From the NCBI GenBank assembly GCA_024641335.1, contig JAHEDG010000025.1, positions 1 through 38,711 of the forward strand: a stretch of DNA of 38,711 nucleotides. The letters run 5' to 3'. The DNA is from Candidatus Zixiibacteriota bacterium (GTDB lineage: Bacteria > Zixibacteria > MSB-5A5 > UBA10806). A program made the position numbers and the translations under genes. Of the stretch, positions 25,992 through 34,380 are shown piece after piece (the first letter of the stretch is position 1; each line of letters opens with the position of its first letter). The notes beneath the pieces were generated by a model, which saw only the letters and a program-made list of their open reading frames with translations, was not told the DNA's origin and ran no database searches.

Positions 25992-26645
25992 TCAATCCTC
26001 TTTAATCTCCTCCAGGTCGTCGAATTTACCGATACAGATGAGGACGTCGGAATCCTTGAAAATAAAATCGGGCGGCGGTACGAAGGTAAAATTGCCGGTT
26101 AGAACGTCCTTAATGGCGATCAACTCCACTCTGTATTTTTGTCTTAGTTTCAGGTCCATTATGCTCTTGCCATAAAACTGCGTCGGAGCGGCGATTTCCG
26201 CCACGGTATAATCTTCGCCCAGTGGTATAAAATCGATGAAATTCGGATTGGACAGAGACTTGGCCAGTTTTTTGGCCATCTCCTCCTCCGGAAAAATAAC
26301 CGTATCTGTTCCTACTGCTTCGAGTATCCGTCCGTGATCGGCGTTTTCAGCCTTAACTATGACAGATCGGCATCCGAGTTCTTTAAGGAACAGGGCGATC
26401 AGTATGGCCGCATGCTGATCCTGTCCGGTCGAGATTACGGCGGCGTCGAACTCGCTGACACCTAACTGCTCGAGTATTTTTCTATCGGTAGCGTCGCCAA
26501 GAATGGCCTGGTTGGACGATTTCTGAATCATCTGAATCCGGTTCTTATCGCTGTCTATGGCGGTGATGTTATTCCCTTCGGCATAAAGTGTCCTGGCCAC
26601 TCCCATGCCGAAATTCCCCAATCCTATTATCAAAAAGTGCTTCAA
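25992..26645 (-). CDS. ktrA: KtrA/TrkA-type potassium channel regulatory subunit
   Basis: Cytoplasmic RCK protein that gates the KtrB potassium channel in response to nucleotides. The 217 residues hold one RCK_N Rossmann domain ('GLGNFGMGVARTLY', GxGxxG at about 8-13, with an acidic 'AIDSD' at the end of strand 2) and one RCK_C domain from about 140. A single RCK pair fits KtrA/KtrC, not the double-length TrkA. It follows ktrB after 33 bp on the same strand. Last gene of the operon. Confidence 0.9.
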   Translation of the reverse strand: MKHFLIIGLGNFGMGVARTLYAEGNNITAIDSDKNRIQMIQKSSNQAILGDATDRKILEQLGVSEFDAAVISTGQDQHAAILIALFLKELGCRSVIVKAENADHGRILEAVGTDTVIFPEEEMAKKLAKSLSNPNFIDFIPLGEDYTVAEIAAPTQFYGKSIMDLKLRQKYRVELIAIKDVLTGNFTFVPPPDFIFKDSDVLICIGKFDDLEEIKED

Positions 26646-26678
26646 TTTCTACCTCTTCTCTGAAATAGCGACTTTATT

Positions 26679-28034
26679 CTAACCGATCATTACGTTTTCT
26701 TCGGAGTAGATTATCTTGTCGGTACCTTCCGGCCGGGCTATAATATAGGCGATTGTCAGCAGGCCGACCCGTCCTGTGAACATAACGAAAATCAATATGA
26801 GTTTCCCCGGGATATGAAAAGACGGAGTGATGCCCAGCGAAAGACCTACAGTTCCGAACGCCGAGACCACTTCGAAAAAGTAATCCAGAGCGGTATCCTT
26901 GCCGATCGTGTGTGGCAGAAAGTGGCTTTCCACAATCATGAGGGCCAGAGTCGCCGCGAATATAATCATGGCCGCCAGCACGAATATCGAAACCGCTTTT
27001 ACTACGCTATCCTGGCCTACAGTTCTTTTGTAGATATTGACTCCGGATCCTCCTCTTACGCGGGATATGATAGCCGCCAGTATAATGGCGAAGCTGGTTG
27101 TTTTTATTCCGCCTCCGGTTGAGCCTGGCGAGGCTCCGATAATCATCAGGAATATTGTCACCAGCAGGCTCACGTTGGAAAAACCGGTCTGGTTGACCGC
27201 ATCGAATCCGGCGGTTCTAGAGGTTACCGACTGGAAAAAACTCTGGACGATTTTCATCGGGGTCGAGTAGGCGGAGAAAGCGTTATTTCTTTCCAGGAGG
27301 AAATAGGCGGCTGTGCCGGCGATCAGGAGTATGATGGTCGTGTTGAGGGCTATTTTGGTCTGCAGGGTAAGCGGCGTGCGTTGAGCGCTGTTCTTGAATC
27401 GGGTTCCCAGTTCGCTGGCCACTGAAAAACCGATCCCCCCTATTATTACAAGCATAGCCACGCCGAGGAGCGCTGTAACACTGTTTTGGTATTCGCTGAA
27501 ACCTCCCTCGGGAAGGCTGAAGCCCGCGTTGCAGAAGGCCGAGACCGAATGGAATATGGCAAAGTAGGCCCCTTTCAGCGGCCCCAATTTGGCGGAGAAA
27601 GGAATAAATAGTATTACGGCTCCTATGGCCTCGACTATAGAGGTCAGCAGAAAAGTCGCCTTCAGGATGGTCCTGATTTGAATTCCGCCGTCGGCGGCGA
27701 AGGTTTCTGAGAGGGTCATTCGGCTTCCCAGAGAGAGACGGCTTCCCATCGCCTTAAAAAACAGGGTGGAGAAAACCATCAGTCCGAGACCTCCGAGCTG
27801 GATCAGGATCATAATCACTATCTGGCCAAAGAGGGAAAAGTCGGTTCCGGTATTGAGCACTGTCAATCCGGTAACGCAGACAGCCGAAGAGGCGGTGAAC
27901 AGCGAATCAACCAGAGAGATCGAGTCGCCCCGCGAGCTTATGGGCAGAGCCAGCAGGATCGCGCCGGAAACGATTGCCGCCAAAAACCAGGCGACGATCC
28001 GCCGGGCGGGAGTCATTTTCATTATAATCGGCAT
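26679..28034 (-). CDS. ktrB: KtrB/TrkH-type potassium uptake channel subunit
   Basis: Membrane pore of the Ktr potassium uptake system. The 451 residues contain four membrane-pore-membrane repeats; the pore loops read 'AVCVTGLT', 'AFCNAGFS', 'SRTAGFD' and 'AFGTVGLS', each with the selectivity-filter Gly. The broken third helix region 'IGASPGSTGGGIKTTS' holds the small-residue gate loop typical of KtrB/TrkH. The start at 28034 is followed by 'MKMTPARRIVAW', usual for the family. A 29-bp gap separates it from tsaD, so it is probably on the same transcript. Confidence 0.92.
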   Translation of the reverse strand: MPIIMKMTPARRIVAWFLAAIVSGAILLALPISSRGDSISLVDSLFTASSAVCVTGLTVLNTGTDFSLFGQIVIMILIQLGGLGLMVFSTLFFKAMGSRLSLGSRMTLSETFAADGGIQIRTILKATFLLTSIVEAIGAVILFIPFSAKLGPLKGAYFAIFHSVSAFCNAGFSLPEGGFSEYQNSVTALLGVAMLVIIGGIGFSVASELGTRFKNSAQRTPLTLQTKIALNTTIILLIAGTAAYFLLERNNAFSAYSTPMKIVQSFFQSVTSRTAGFDAVNQTGFSNVSLLVTIFLMIIGASPGSTGGGIKTTSFAIILAAIISRVRGGSGVNIYKRTVGQDSVVKAVSIFVLAAMIIFAATLALMIVESHFLPHTIGKDTALDYFFEVVSAFGTVGLSLGITPSFHIPGKLILIFVMFTGRVGLLTIAYIIARPEGTDKIIYSEENVMIG

Positions 28035-28063
28035 GGTGGAATTATATGGCGGGAGACCGCAAA

Positions 28064-29056
28064 TTACAATTCCAAATAGGGAACGGCGTTAAGATTAATA
28101 TCGGAGGTTTCCCCGGCCTCAAGATGAAACTCGCCGCAGGCCGCGATCATCGCGCCATTATCGGTACAAAGCTCCGGCGAGGGGAAATACAATTCGATTT
28201 CCCGCGGCGAAAGCTCTCGGAAGATTTCTCTGAGACGTTTATTCCGGGCCACTCCTCCGGCTATGGAAATCCGGGGTATTTGGAAATTACCGGCGGCCTG
28301 AAGAGCCTTCAAAGCCAGGATCTCCACGGCCGCCTCCTGAAATGAGGAAGCGATATCGGCCAAATGACGGGAGATAAACTCAGGCGATTTGTCTTTGAGG
28401 TAAACCGCGACCGCCGTTTTAAGTCCGGAAAATGAGAACTCGTAGCTATCCTTACCCATATCCGCTCGCGGAAAACGGATGAAATTCCTGTCGCCCGATT
28501 CTGAAATCTTTTCGATGGCCGGGCCGCCGGGGTAACCGAGGCCGAGAATTTTGGCGATTTTATCGAAAGCCTCGCCGGGAGCGTCGTCGCGGGTGGAGCC
28601 GAGCAGACGGTAGCGGCCCCAATCCTCGACCAGATAGAGGTTGGAATGGCCTCCGGAAGCCACCAGGCAGATATGAGGGGTTGTCAAACCGGGATGCTCC
28701 AGCCGTCCGGCGAAGATATGTCCTTCGAGGTGATTGATTCCGATAAACGGTTTTTTCCTGGCCAGATGAACCGATTTCACGAATGAAAGTCCGACCAGAA
28801 GAGCTCCTACCAATCCCGGTCCGTGGGTTACGGCCAACCCGTCGAGATCGTCCAGTGTAATTCCGGCTCCGGTCAGAGCTTTATCGATAATTCCCACCAG
28901 TTCGGTAGTATGGATTCTCGAGGCCAGTTCCGGCACCACTCCGCCGTATTTCTCATGAATCTCCTGGGAGAGGATAATATTGGAGAGAATACGACCGTCG
29001 CTCACAACTCCGGCGGCGGTTTCATCGCAGGAGGTCTCGACCCCTAAGATCAGCAT
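28064..29056 (-). CDS. tsaD: tRNA N6-threonylcarbamoyladenosine synthase subunit TsaD
   Basis: Transfers the threonylcarbamoyl group to A37 of ANN-reading tRNAs, working with TsaB, TsaE and TsaC, none of which is in the window. The 330 residues are of usual length. Metal ligands are in 'NHLEGHIFAG' (HxxxH, about 110-114) and 'CTDNGAMIA' near the C-terminus. The ASKHA-fold phosphate loops 'GVETSCDET' (residue 5 on) and 'SGGHSNLY' are intact, and 'AGGVARNKRLRE' is present. It follows the ybbR-like gene after 6 bp. Confidence 0.96.
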   Translation of the reverse strand: MLILGVETSCDETAAGVVSDGRILSNIILSQEIHEKYGGVVPELASRIHTTELVGIIDKALTGAGITLDDLDGLAVTHGPGLVGALLVGLSFVKSVHLARKKPFIGINHLEGHIFAGRLEHPGLTTPHICLVASGGHSNLYLVEDWGRYRLLGSTRDDAPGEAFDKIAKILGLGYPGGPAIEKISESGDRNFIRFPRADMGKDSYEFSFSGLKTAVAVYLKDKSPEFISRHLADIASSFQEAAVEILALKALQAAGNFQIPRISIAGGVARNKRLREIFRELSPREIELYFPSPELCTDNGAMIAACGEFHLEAGETSDINLNAVPYLEL

Positions 29057-29062
29057 GACAGC

Positions 29063-29461
29063 TCAGCTTTTCGACTTAACTATGATATTGCAGCGGTTTA
29101 CGAATGGAAAAACGATCCTGAAATAGACGCTCGGATCGATGGGATAGATATCAATAAATGAAAAGGAATGTTCGTATTGCCCTGGTTTTTTTATGGCCGA
29201 AAGGTCGATTCGCAGCTTAATGTCGTCGGAAACCGCCAGCTTGATTAGCTGTTTGCCGGTGCCCGTGAAGGTAACGTCGGCCTCTTTAGGCGTGATACTC
29301 TCGATATCCAGATCGGCGGCCAGACCGACATATTCGATCCCGGCAGTATAGGTCCTCTCATAGATCTTCTCTGTAGTCAGGTGAAACCAGAGAGCCAGAG
29401 CCAAAAGAAGGCCGCCGATTTTCCAACCGATATTTCTGGTTAGCGTTTCTTTAATCGCCAC
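29063..29461 (-). CDS. Short YbbR-like domain protein
   Basis: A 132-residue protein with one N-terminal membrane helix ('IGWKIGGLLLALALWFHLT', about 11-29) and one extracytoplasmic beta-rich domain that fits the YbbR repeat ('EYVGLAADLDI', 'VTFTGTGKQL', 'LRIDLSAIKKPGQYE'). YbbR proteins such as CdaR usually carry two to four repeats and regulate the di-AMP cyclase CdaA; here there is one and no cyclase beside it. The start is GTG, 2 bp after the stop of the zinc-ribbon gene. Potassium transport genes downstream are notable, since cyclic di-AMP controls potassium uptake in other bacteria, but the link is inference only. Confidence 0.7.
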   Translation of the reverse strand: MAIKETLTRNIGWKIGGLLLALALWFHLTTEKIYERTYTAGIEYVGLAADLDIESITPKEADVTFTGTGKQLIKLAVSDDIKLRIDLSAIKKPGQYEHSFSFIDIYPIDPSVYFRIVFPFVNRCNIIVKSKS

Positions 29462-29463
29462 AG

Positions 29464-29664
29464 CTATTTTTCGGATTGTTTAATTACTTTACCGATCGAT
29501 ACTTCACCATTATCAATTCTAATATTATGCCCGCATTCGGGATTGCTGCATACCCACGCCTTAAATCTAATCTCGGAACCGTCTCTACCGTAATCGGATA
29601 ATGGAATCAATACCCCCTTGGAACATTTCAAGCACTGTGGAAATTTATCCAATTTATCCTCCAT
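29464..29664 (-). CDS. Small zinc-ribbon protein
   Basis: A protein of 66 residues (or 62 from TTG 29652) with CLKC at about 11-14 and CSNPEC at about 39-44, the four cysteines of a zinc ribbon. The middle 'IRFKAWVCSNPECGHNIRI' looks like the small ribbons found in RNA- or protein-binding factors. No family was recognised. Two starts are possible: ATG 29664, which would have a leader of only about 8 nt from the promoter, or TTG 29652, for which GGAGG inside the first codons gives good spacing. First gene of the operon with ybbR-like, tsaD, ktrB and ktrA. Confidence 0.75.
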   Translation of the reverse strand: MEDKLDKFPQCLKCSKGVLIPLSDYGRDGSEIRFKAWVCSNPECGHNIRIDNGEVSIGKVIKQSEK

Positions 29665-29679
29665 AAGAATTAAGATGCA

Positions 29680-29708
29680 ATATTAACGAATTCCATTCTA
29701 ATTGTCAA
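29680..29708 (-). promoter_or_regulatory. Consensus promoter of the zinc ribbon-tsaD-ktr operon
   Basis: On the minus strand a perfect TTGACA (29708-29703), 17-nt spacer and TAATAT (29685-29680). Transcription would begin about 8 nt before ATG 29664. The best promoter match in the window. Confidence 0.7.
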
Positions 29709-30037
29709 AGGGAATTATGGCCCTTATTCTATTCCTCTTGTCAATCCGTTAGCTTAGGATTTTACCCGGAGTATCCGTCTGCCCTAAGGCTGTTTGCCGG
29801 GTAGAATCGACCGACTATAAGAGCTCTTGATTATTCCCGGAAGCGGCCGAATTCCCGGCCTCTCCCGTTATTCTATCCGAAGACTATTCTTCGAAGATCC
29901 GTTACGGCCGTTTCCGGCCGTCTGGTATTTACGCCGCCAATAAACCCTAACGACTCAAACCTGTCAAGGTTAAAGTATGTCAATGCTATGATGATGTTTG
30001 TCAACTTCGCCAATGGGCGGCGCAAGGCCGGGAAATT
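29709..30037. other. Intergenic region with repeated TGTCAA hexamers
   Basis: No gene seen. Besides the promoter hexamer at 29703, TGTCAA (TTGACA on the minus strand) recurs at 29739-29744, 29962-29967, 29978-29983 and 29999-30004. None of these four has a good -10 at 16-18 nt. A perfect dyad ACGGCCG-TTTC-CGGCCGT lies at 29904-29921 without a T tract. No clear terminator follows the NHL gene. Confidence 0.4.
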
Positions 30038-31501
30038 TCATTTCAGAAGCAGGAGTTTTTTCGAGACTCTATGTGTATTGGTGTTCACCTGATAAAAATA
30101 GACGCCGCTGGAGACCCTGCTGCCGGCGCTGTTGCGACCGTCCCACGTGACGGTATGGGTTCCGGGCGGCAGGACATTATCAACTAATGTGGTAACCTTC
30201 TGACCGAGGATATTATAGATCGCGACTTGAACCGCGCCGGTTTGAGGAATATCGAATTTTATTATTGTCGTTGAATTGAAGGGATTGGGATAATTCTGGT
30301 AAAGATAAAAACGCCTGGGAATCTCTGCCGCCGCTTGTTTCGGCTGGCCGTACTGAATCGCCAGCGATTGAATTCCCGTCGCCGCGCCCCACCTTTCGCA
30401 AACCTGAAGCTCCCCTTTATCTATGAATATATCCTCGGGGTATTCGAATTGTCCCGGCGCGCTGCCCCGGGAGCCATAGACCAGAAGAATGCTATTGAGT
30501 CGGGGAACAAGCGCCGTGATCCTGTGTTTATAGCTGTCGAGCACATAGACGTCGCCGTTATCGTCGGTATCCACGGACTTTATAAAGGTTGGTTCGGTAA
30601 GCGGAAAATCGTATCGGTATTCCGCCATAATACGACCGGACGTGGACGAGTGGTAGCCCACAACCCGGTGGTTCCTCGAATCGGTGACATAGAATCGGTT
30701 TGGGAAGGAATCGGCTCGTGAGACAGCGATACCCGTGGGGTATCCTATACATCCGAAGGTCGATCCCCATGTCCCGAACGACGTCTCCAATACCCCATCG
30801 ATGGAAAAGCGAAATATTTTCGAACGAATCCCGTCGACAACATAAATATCGTCGTCGCTGTATTGCGTGGTCCTGTAATCGGCATAGTCCAGGGCTGTGG
30901 GCATTTCGAGGACATCGGGCCCGAAGGAACTTACCCAGATGAGGGAATCGAGAGTAATATCGTACCGAAACTTCACTACCCGCTGGTTACCCTGGTCGAG
31001 CACGTATATTCTATCATCGGCCAGATCGAAAAATCGTCCCTTTGATGATACCGTAACATCCACCGGCCCGGCGAAGTATTCCGCGGAGTCCGGGCCCTGT
31101 AAGGGCGGCGAAATCGAGCCTGACTGCCAACCTAACTCGTTTATCGGCACCTCGAAATAGGAAAGCGGCTTCTGGCGGCCGTAGGCTTTCAGGTTTACCG
31201 GCGTTCTTTGCCCGAAAAGGTCTTCGTCCAGCGAGAACGCCATGATTCTGTTAAGCGCGGCGTCACAGAAAAAATAAACATAGCGGACTTTGCTTCCCTG
31301 ATCCACCCGGATGAACGCACCTCCCGATGGTTGAGCGAAAGCCATGACCGTATCGCCGTACACAGCGTCGATATAATTCTGGCACATACGTACCGGCTCG
31401 GCGGTATCGAGGAAATAAGTGGGAGTGATCGTCGGCTGAGCGAATACCGCGCCCGCCGTAATGATAATGACAGTAAACGCGAATAAAATTCTATTTTTCA
31501 T
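30038..31501 (-). CDS. Secreted NHL-repeat propeller with C-terminal sorting domain
   Basis: A 487-residue exported protein. Signal peptide 1-21 (cleavage after VFA). NHL-type propeller blades fill about 40-385 ('IYVLDQGNQRVVKF', 'FYVTDSRNHRVVGY', 'VYVLDSYKHRITAL'). The tail starts with 'NYPNPFNSTTIIKFDIP' and holds a FlgD-like Ig fold ending 'GVYFYQVNT...KKLLLLK', the type used for type IX-like secretion and surface attachment in this group. ATG 31501 is chosen: GGAGG lies 5 nt upstream, inside the last codons of the preceding P4 gene. It occupies the place where an S gene would follow in the array, and probably shares its transcript. Confidence 0.87.
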   Translation of the reverse strand: MKNRILFAFTVIIITAGAVFAQPTITPTYFLDTAEPVRMCQNYIDAVYGDTVMAFAQPSGGAFIRVDQGSKVRYVYFFCDAALNRIMAFSLDEDLFGQRTPVNLKAYGRQKPLSYFEVPINELGWQSGSISPPLQGPDSAEYFAGPVDVTVSSKGRFFDLADDRIYVLDQGNQRVVKFRYDITLDSLIWVSSFGPDVLEMPTALDYADYRTTQYSDDDIYVVDGIRSKIFRFSIDGVLETSFGTWGSTFGCIGYPTGIAVSRADSFPNRFYVTDSRNHRVVGYHSSTSGRIMAEYRYDFPLTEPTFIKSVDTDDNGDVYVLDSYKHRITALVPRLNSILLVYGSRGSAPGQFEYPEDIFIDKGELQVCERWGAATGIQSLAIQYGQPKQAAAEIPRRFYLYQNYPNPFNSTTIIKFDIPQTGAVQVAIYNILGQKVTTLVDNVLPPGTHTVTWDGRNSAGSRVSSGVYFYQVNTNTHRVSKKLLLLK

Positions 31502-31503
31502 AA

Positions 31504-32520
31504 CTACCTCCATCCTACCCTGAGCCATGTAGCCTCGTTGGTGCGGGTATCGAAGATGAAAAGCATGGCGGGGGTATAATCTTCAAGGCCTCCGGGCTGG
31601 GCGAAATAATATACGATGAAATCATCCACGACATCGGCAACATCGAATTCATCCAATATATATTCTCCTTCAGGGTAATCGGGGATTACCAAAGAATCCA
31701 AAACCGTAAAATCAGCATTATTATAAATTATAACATGGCTTTGAATCCTATCCTCATCTCTTGATTTTCGGGTAAATTTACTATAAAACTCGAAATTCTG
31801 ATGGAAAACATACAAAAGACTGTCTATTACCGCAAAAACAATACTACGATGAGGATTATTGTTTATTCTAAGAGAATCGAGAATTGTACTTCTGTTCGTC
31901 TTTACAACATATCTATTTTCAGAATCCCAAGTTTTATAAAGTTGTCGAAGAGTATCCAAAGTCTCGTAAAAGTTAAAGCGCCCTAAATTCCTGAAGATGT
32001 TTGGCCTATATGAATTGGGATGTTGATTTATTAGCACAAATTGATAATTGCCAGTAATGTGAAAATCTCCTTTTATCAATCTTCGATTCGGATGCTTGAC
32101 TTCACTTGAAAGAAAAATAGAATTGTCCTGTTGGACGATGCTATTAATAATCATATTGGTATCTGAATAATCAAAAACCAGTTGTCTACTTTGAAAATCG
32201 ATAATTGACACGATTGAGGTTTTTATTCCGGGCACACTATTCTTACAATAACAACCCTGCATCACAGATGAAATAAGAAATGGGCTATTATTTATACGAA
32301 TGTGTACTGGTTTCCTGTTCAAGATATATCCTGAAGGCGCAATGGTAGTCTCGTCGGTAATGACTTTAGTATCCAAATTAATAAATTTTGTCTTTACGAG
32401 CATTAAATTACCGTTCGGATCTTCGTCATAGGTATTGACAACATATTCTTGAGCACGCGGATTAGACGTAATCCCTACTAGGAAAACGACGACTAATGCT
32501 ATTCTACCATAAGTTACCAT
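31504..32520 (-). CDS. Array partner protein P4 (secreted, unknown function)
   Basis: A 338-residue protein with a signal peptide (about 1-23, ending RAQ). Unknown family; strand-rich throughout, perhaps a beta-propeller. Features shared with P1-P3: 'EYVVNTY' after the signal, 'ILNRKPV', a Cys pair in 'GCYCKN', 'FHQNFEFYSKF', 'YPEGEYI' and the almost invariant tail 'PAMLFIFDTRTNEA' plus 'WLRVGWR'. It is closest to P2 (shared GCYCKN and 'YYF.Q...LE' near the end). The body is visibly more AT-rich than the tail. ATG overlaps the end of S4 by 17 bp, with AAGGAGG 10 nt upstream inside S4. Last P gene of the array. Confidence 0.8.
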   Translation of the reverse strand: MVTYGRIALVVVFLVGITSNPRAQEYVVNTYDEDPNGNLMLVKTKFINLDTKVITDETTIAPSGYILNRKPVHIRINNSPFLISSVMQGCYCKNSVPGIKTSIVSIIDFQSRQLVFDYSDTNMIINSIVQQDNSIFLSSEVKHPNRRLIKGDFHITGNYQFVLINQHPNSYRPNIFRNLGRFNFYETLDTLRQLYKTWDSENRYVVKTNRSTILDSLRINNNPHRSIVFAVIDSLLYVFHQNFEFYSKFTRKSRDEDRIQSHVIIYNNADFTVLDSLVIPDYPEGEYILDEFDVADVVDDFIVYYFAQPGGLEDYTPAMLFIFDTRTNEATWLRVGWR

Positions 32521-33349
32521 TATATTTCCACCTCCTTACGTTCTTCACGTAATTAGCCCAATCTATTTCAAGAAGTGTTTTTGGTTCAAATATCTTGCTA
32601 TGCCAAAGTTCAGCGTCTTCCAATGCCCACATACCGGGCTCGCCGGAATGGTATCCATAATTCGTTAAGTCCTCCTTATTTGGAGTTTTCGGAACAGAGT
32701 CACAAAGCGAATAAGGACAGGAATCTGGCCATGTTGGTTGTTCACCTCGGAGATCGTAGGTTAAAGCCGATAAGATCCACCATTTGGCGTTGAAGATATT
32801 CAGCTTCCAATTCCATGTGAGACTATCCCATGAGCAATAAATCCTGCCCTCGGGATAATGTTCATAATTTATTGTATCTTCGAAAACAGGCCCTAGCCAG
32901 CGTCTGTTCATTTGCATAATTCCTGAATCCCTGCTGGTGTTACCTTCACACGGAGTTCGCGTGTTATTCGGCCGGGTCGAATCGGCCTCCCAATAATTAT
33001 TCCATCTCGGCATTCCCCGATTAGCACCCTGATTAAACAGACCGGCTCCTTCCTGCCAGGCTATTGCTTTGAACCGTTCCGTGATCAGGCTATCTTCAAA
33101 GTTATCATTTGAGGGATCAACGTCAATTAATATCAGCTTCGTCGCCCTCGCCGTATCTTTAATCACGGTATCGGTGGTGGCGGTGAAGCGGTTGTCGATG
33201 TTGGGGATCGGCGACATCGCCCCAACGCCCGCGACCGTTAATGAGCCCCCGACCACGTACAGCGAATCGCGCCAGAATGTAGTGGCCGCGGCGTAGGTGG
33301 AATCGTTCCACCAGAGCCAGGTGGAGTCGGAGGATTCAAAAAATTCCAA
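32504..33349 (-). CDS. Array protein S4, lysozyme/SLT-like domain, no signal peptide
   Basis: A 281-residue protein. The head (about 1-80) holds 'STWLWWNDST' and 'RDSLYVVGGSLTV'. Then comes a lysozyme-fold/lytic transglycosylase-like signature: 'AIAWQEGAG' with E100 as the likely catalytic Glu, 'SGIMQMN' at about 142-148, and 'WNWKLNIFNAKWW', which fits the NI..G motif of SLT domains. The tail has 'YGYHSGE' and 'RRWKYNGNLW'. There is no signal peptide or membrane segment with any start. TTG 33349 is chosen because GGAGG lies 5 nt before it, inside the end of P3, and because it places the Glu at residue 100 as in S2 and S3. DNA of its head matches S3 while its middle matches S2. Peptidoglycan cleavage is inferred from motifs only. 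Confidence 0.75.
   Translation of the reverse strand: MEFFESSDSTWLWWNDSTYAAATTFWRDSLYVVGGSLTVAGVGAMSPIPNIDNRFTATTDTVIKDTARATKLILIDVDPSNDNFEDSLITERFKAIAWQEGAGLFNQGANRGMPRWNNYWEADSTRPNNTRTPCEGNTSRDSGIMQMNRRWLGPVFEDTINYEHYPEGRIYCSWDSLTWNWKLNIFNAKWWILSALTYDLRGEQPTWPDSCPYSLCDSVPKTPNKEDLTNYGYHSGEPGMWALEDAELWHSKIFEPKTLLEIDWANYVKNVRRWKYNGNLW
33066..33139 (-). repeat. 74-bp exact match between S4 and S2
   Basis: 33066-33139 is identical to 36800-36873. It codes for about residues 71-95 of the S protein, just before the catalytic Glu. With the junction tract it makes S4 a mosaic of S3-like head and S2-like core. Confidence 0.85.
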
Positions 33350-33426
33350 TCCTACCTCCATCCCACCCGCAGCCAGGCGGCCTCGTTGGTGCGGGTGTCG
33401 AAAATGAAGAGCATGGCGGGGGCGAA
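33189..33426 (-). repeat. Homogenised P-S junction tract, copy 1
   Basis: 33189-33333 (head of S4) matches 35076-35220 (head of S3) with about three mismatches, and 33353-33426 (tail of P3) matches 35242-35315 (tail of P2) with one. Between them lies a short unmatched spacer at the stop/start. GC-rich compared with flanking gene bodies. Confidence 0.85.
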
Positions 33427-34380
33427 CTGTGGAATTCCGTCGCCAATAAAATAGTAGTACACTATATAGGGACCGACAACGTCCGCAACTCCGAATTCGC
33501 CCCCAATGTAATCTCCCGGAGGATAATCAGGGATATATAATGAGTCAGCGAGCGATAAATCATCGATATTATATATCAAAAGATAACTGCTGATTCTATT
33601 ATCTTCGGGGCCTTTCCAAGTTGTCTCGCCATAAAATTCGTAATTTTGATTAAACACATAAAGCAAATTGTCAAAAGTTGCCACAAGTTGAGTTCTACGG
33701 GGGGAATTTGTTAACTTGAGTGAATCGATTATTGCATCCATGCTGTTACTTAGCTTTAAAACAAATCTATCTTCCGCTTGCCATGACATATATAGCTTTT
33801 CTTCATGCGAAATCGGAGTGAAAAAACTAAATCGACCTAATCCATGAATCGATTTTGGATTATATCCAAGCGGCCTTTGAGTTCGGAGCAAAAGTCGGAA
33901 ATTGCCATATAGAATGTAATCTCCACACATCCTCCGATGTAATCCTTCGAAGCTATTAGCGTCAATAAAAACGGATCCGTTTGGACCCTGCTCAAAATAA
34001 ATAAAGGCCATTCCGGAGTCAGCGAGTGAGCTTTCGAGCATTTTCGTTTGAGGATCAATAATTGTAATTCTGGTTTGATATGGCTGATCTGCCGAAGCAT
34101 TCGTGCACACACAACCCTCTCTAGAAGCGTTAATAAGGCGGGTACGGTGCCCTCTAATTATATTTAAGGACGTTTTGTTTAAGATTAATCCTCCCTGCCC
34201 ATAACTTATTTCAGAAACAATCGCCTTGGAATTTAAATTAATAAAAGCAGTTTTAATTTCCCTCAAGCCATCTATAGACTCATCACCATAGGTATTTATA
34301 GCATACTCTTGCGGGTATGCTGATAAAGTCATCGCTATTAGCAGTAGCGCGAAAATCAACAGTTTACCAAAGATTTCCAC
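33352..34380 (-). CDS. Array partner protein P3 (secreted, unknown function)
   Basis: A 342-residue protein with a signal peptide (about 1-23, 'LLIFALLLIAM'). Same family as P1, P2 and P4: 'EYAINTYGD', 'LILNKTS', the Cys pair in 'GCVCTN', 'FNQNYEFYGE', 'YPPGDYI' and the tail 'PAMLFIFDTRTNEA' with 'WLRVGWR'. The stretch before the tail ('YYYFIGDGIPQF') is closer to P1 than to P2 or P4. The start is GTG 34380 with AGGAGG 10 nt upstream inside the end of S3, overlapping S3 by 17 bp. Its last codons carry the ribosome site for S4. The final 74 bp of coding sequence are nearly identical to those of P2. Confidence 0.8.
   Translation of the reverse strand: MEIFGKLLIFALLLIAMTLSAYPQEYAINTYGDESIDGLREIKTAFINLNSKAIVSEISYGQGGLILNKTSLNIIRGHRTRLINASREGCVCTNASADQPYQTRITIIDPQTKMLESSLADSGMAFIYFEQGPNGSVFIDANSFEGLHRRMCGDYILYGNFRLLLRTQRPLGYNPKSIHGLGRFSFFTPISHEEKLYMSWQAEDRFVLKLSNSMDAIIDSLKLTNSPRRTQLVATFDNLLYVFNQNYEFYGETTWKGPEDNRISSYLLIYNIDDLSLADSLYIPDYPPGDYIGGEFGVADVVGPYIVYYYFIGDGIPQFAPAMLFIFDTRTNEAAWLRVGWR

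Noticed and set aside
29904-29921. GC-rich dyad as terminator of the NHL gene
   Set aside because: No T tract on either strand and it lies more than 100 bp after the stop.
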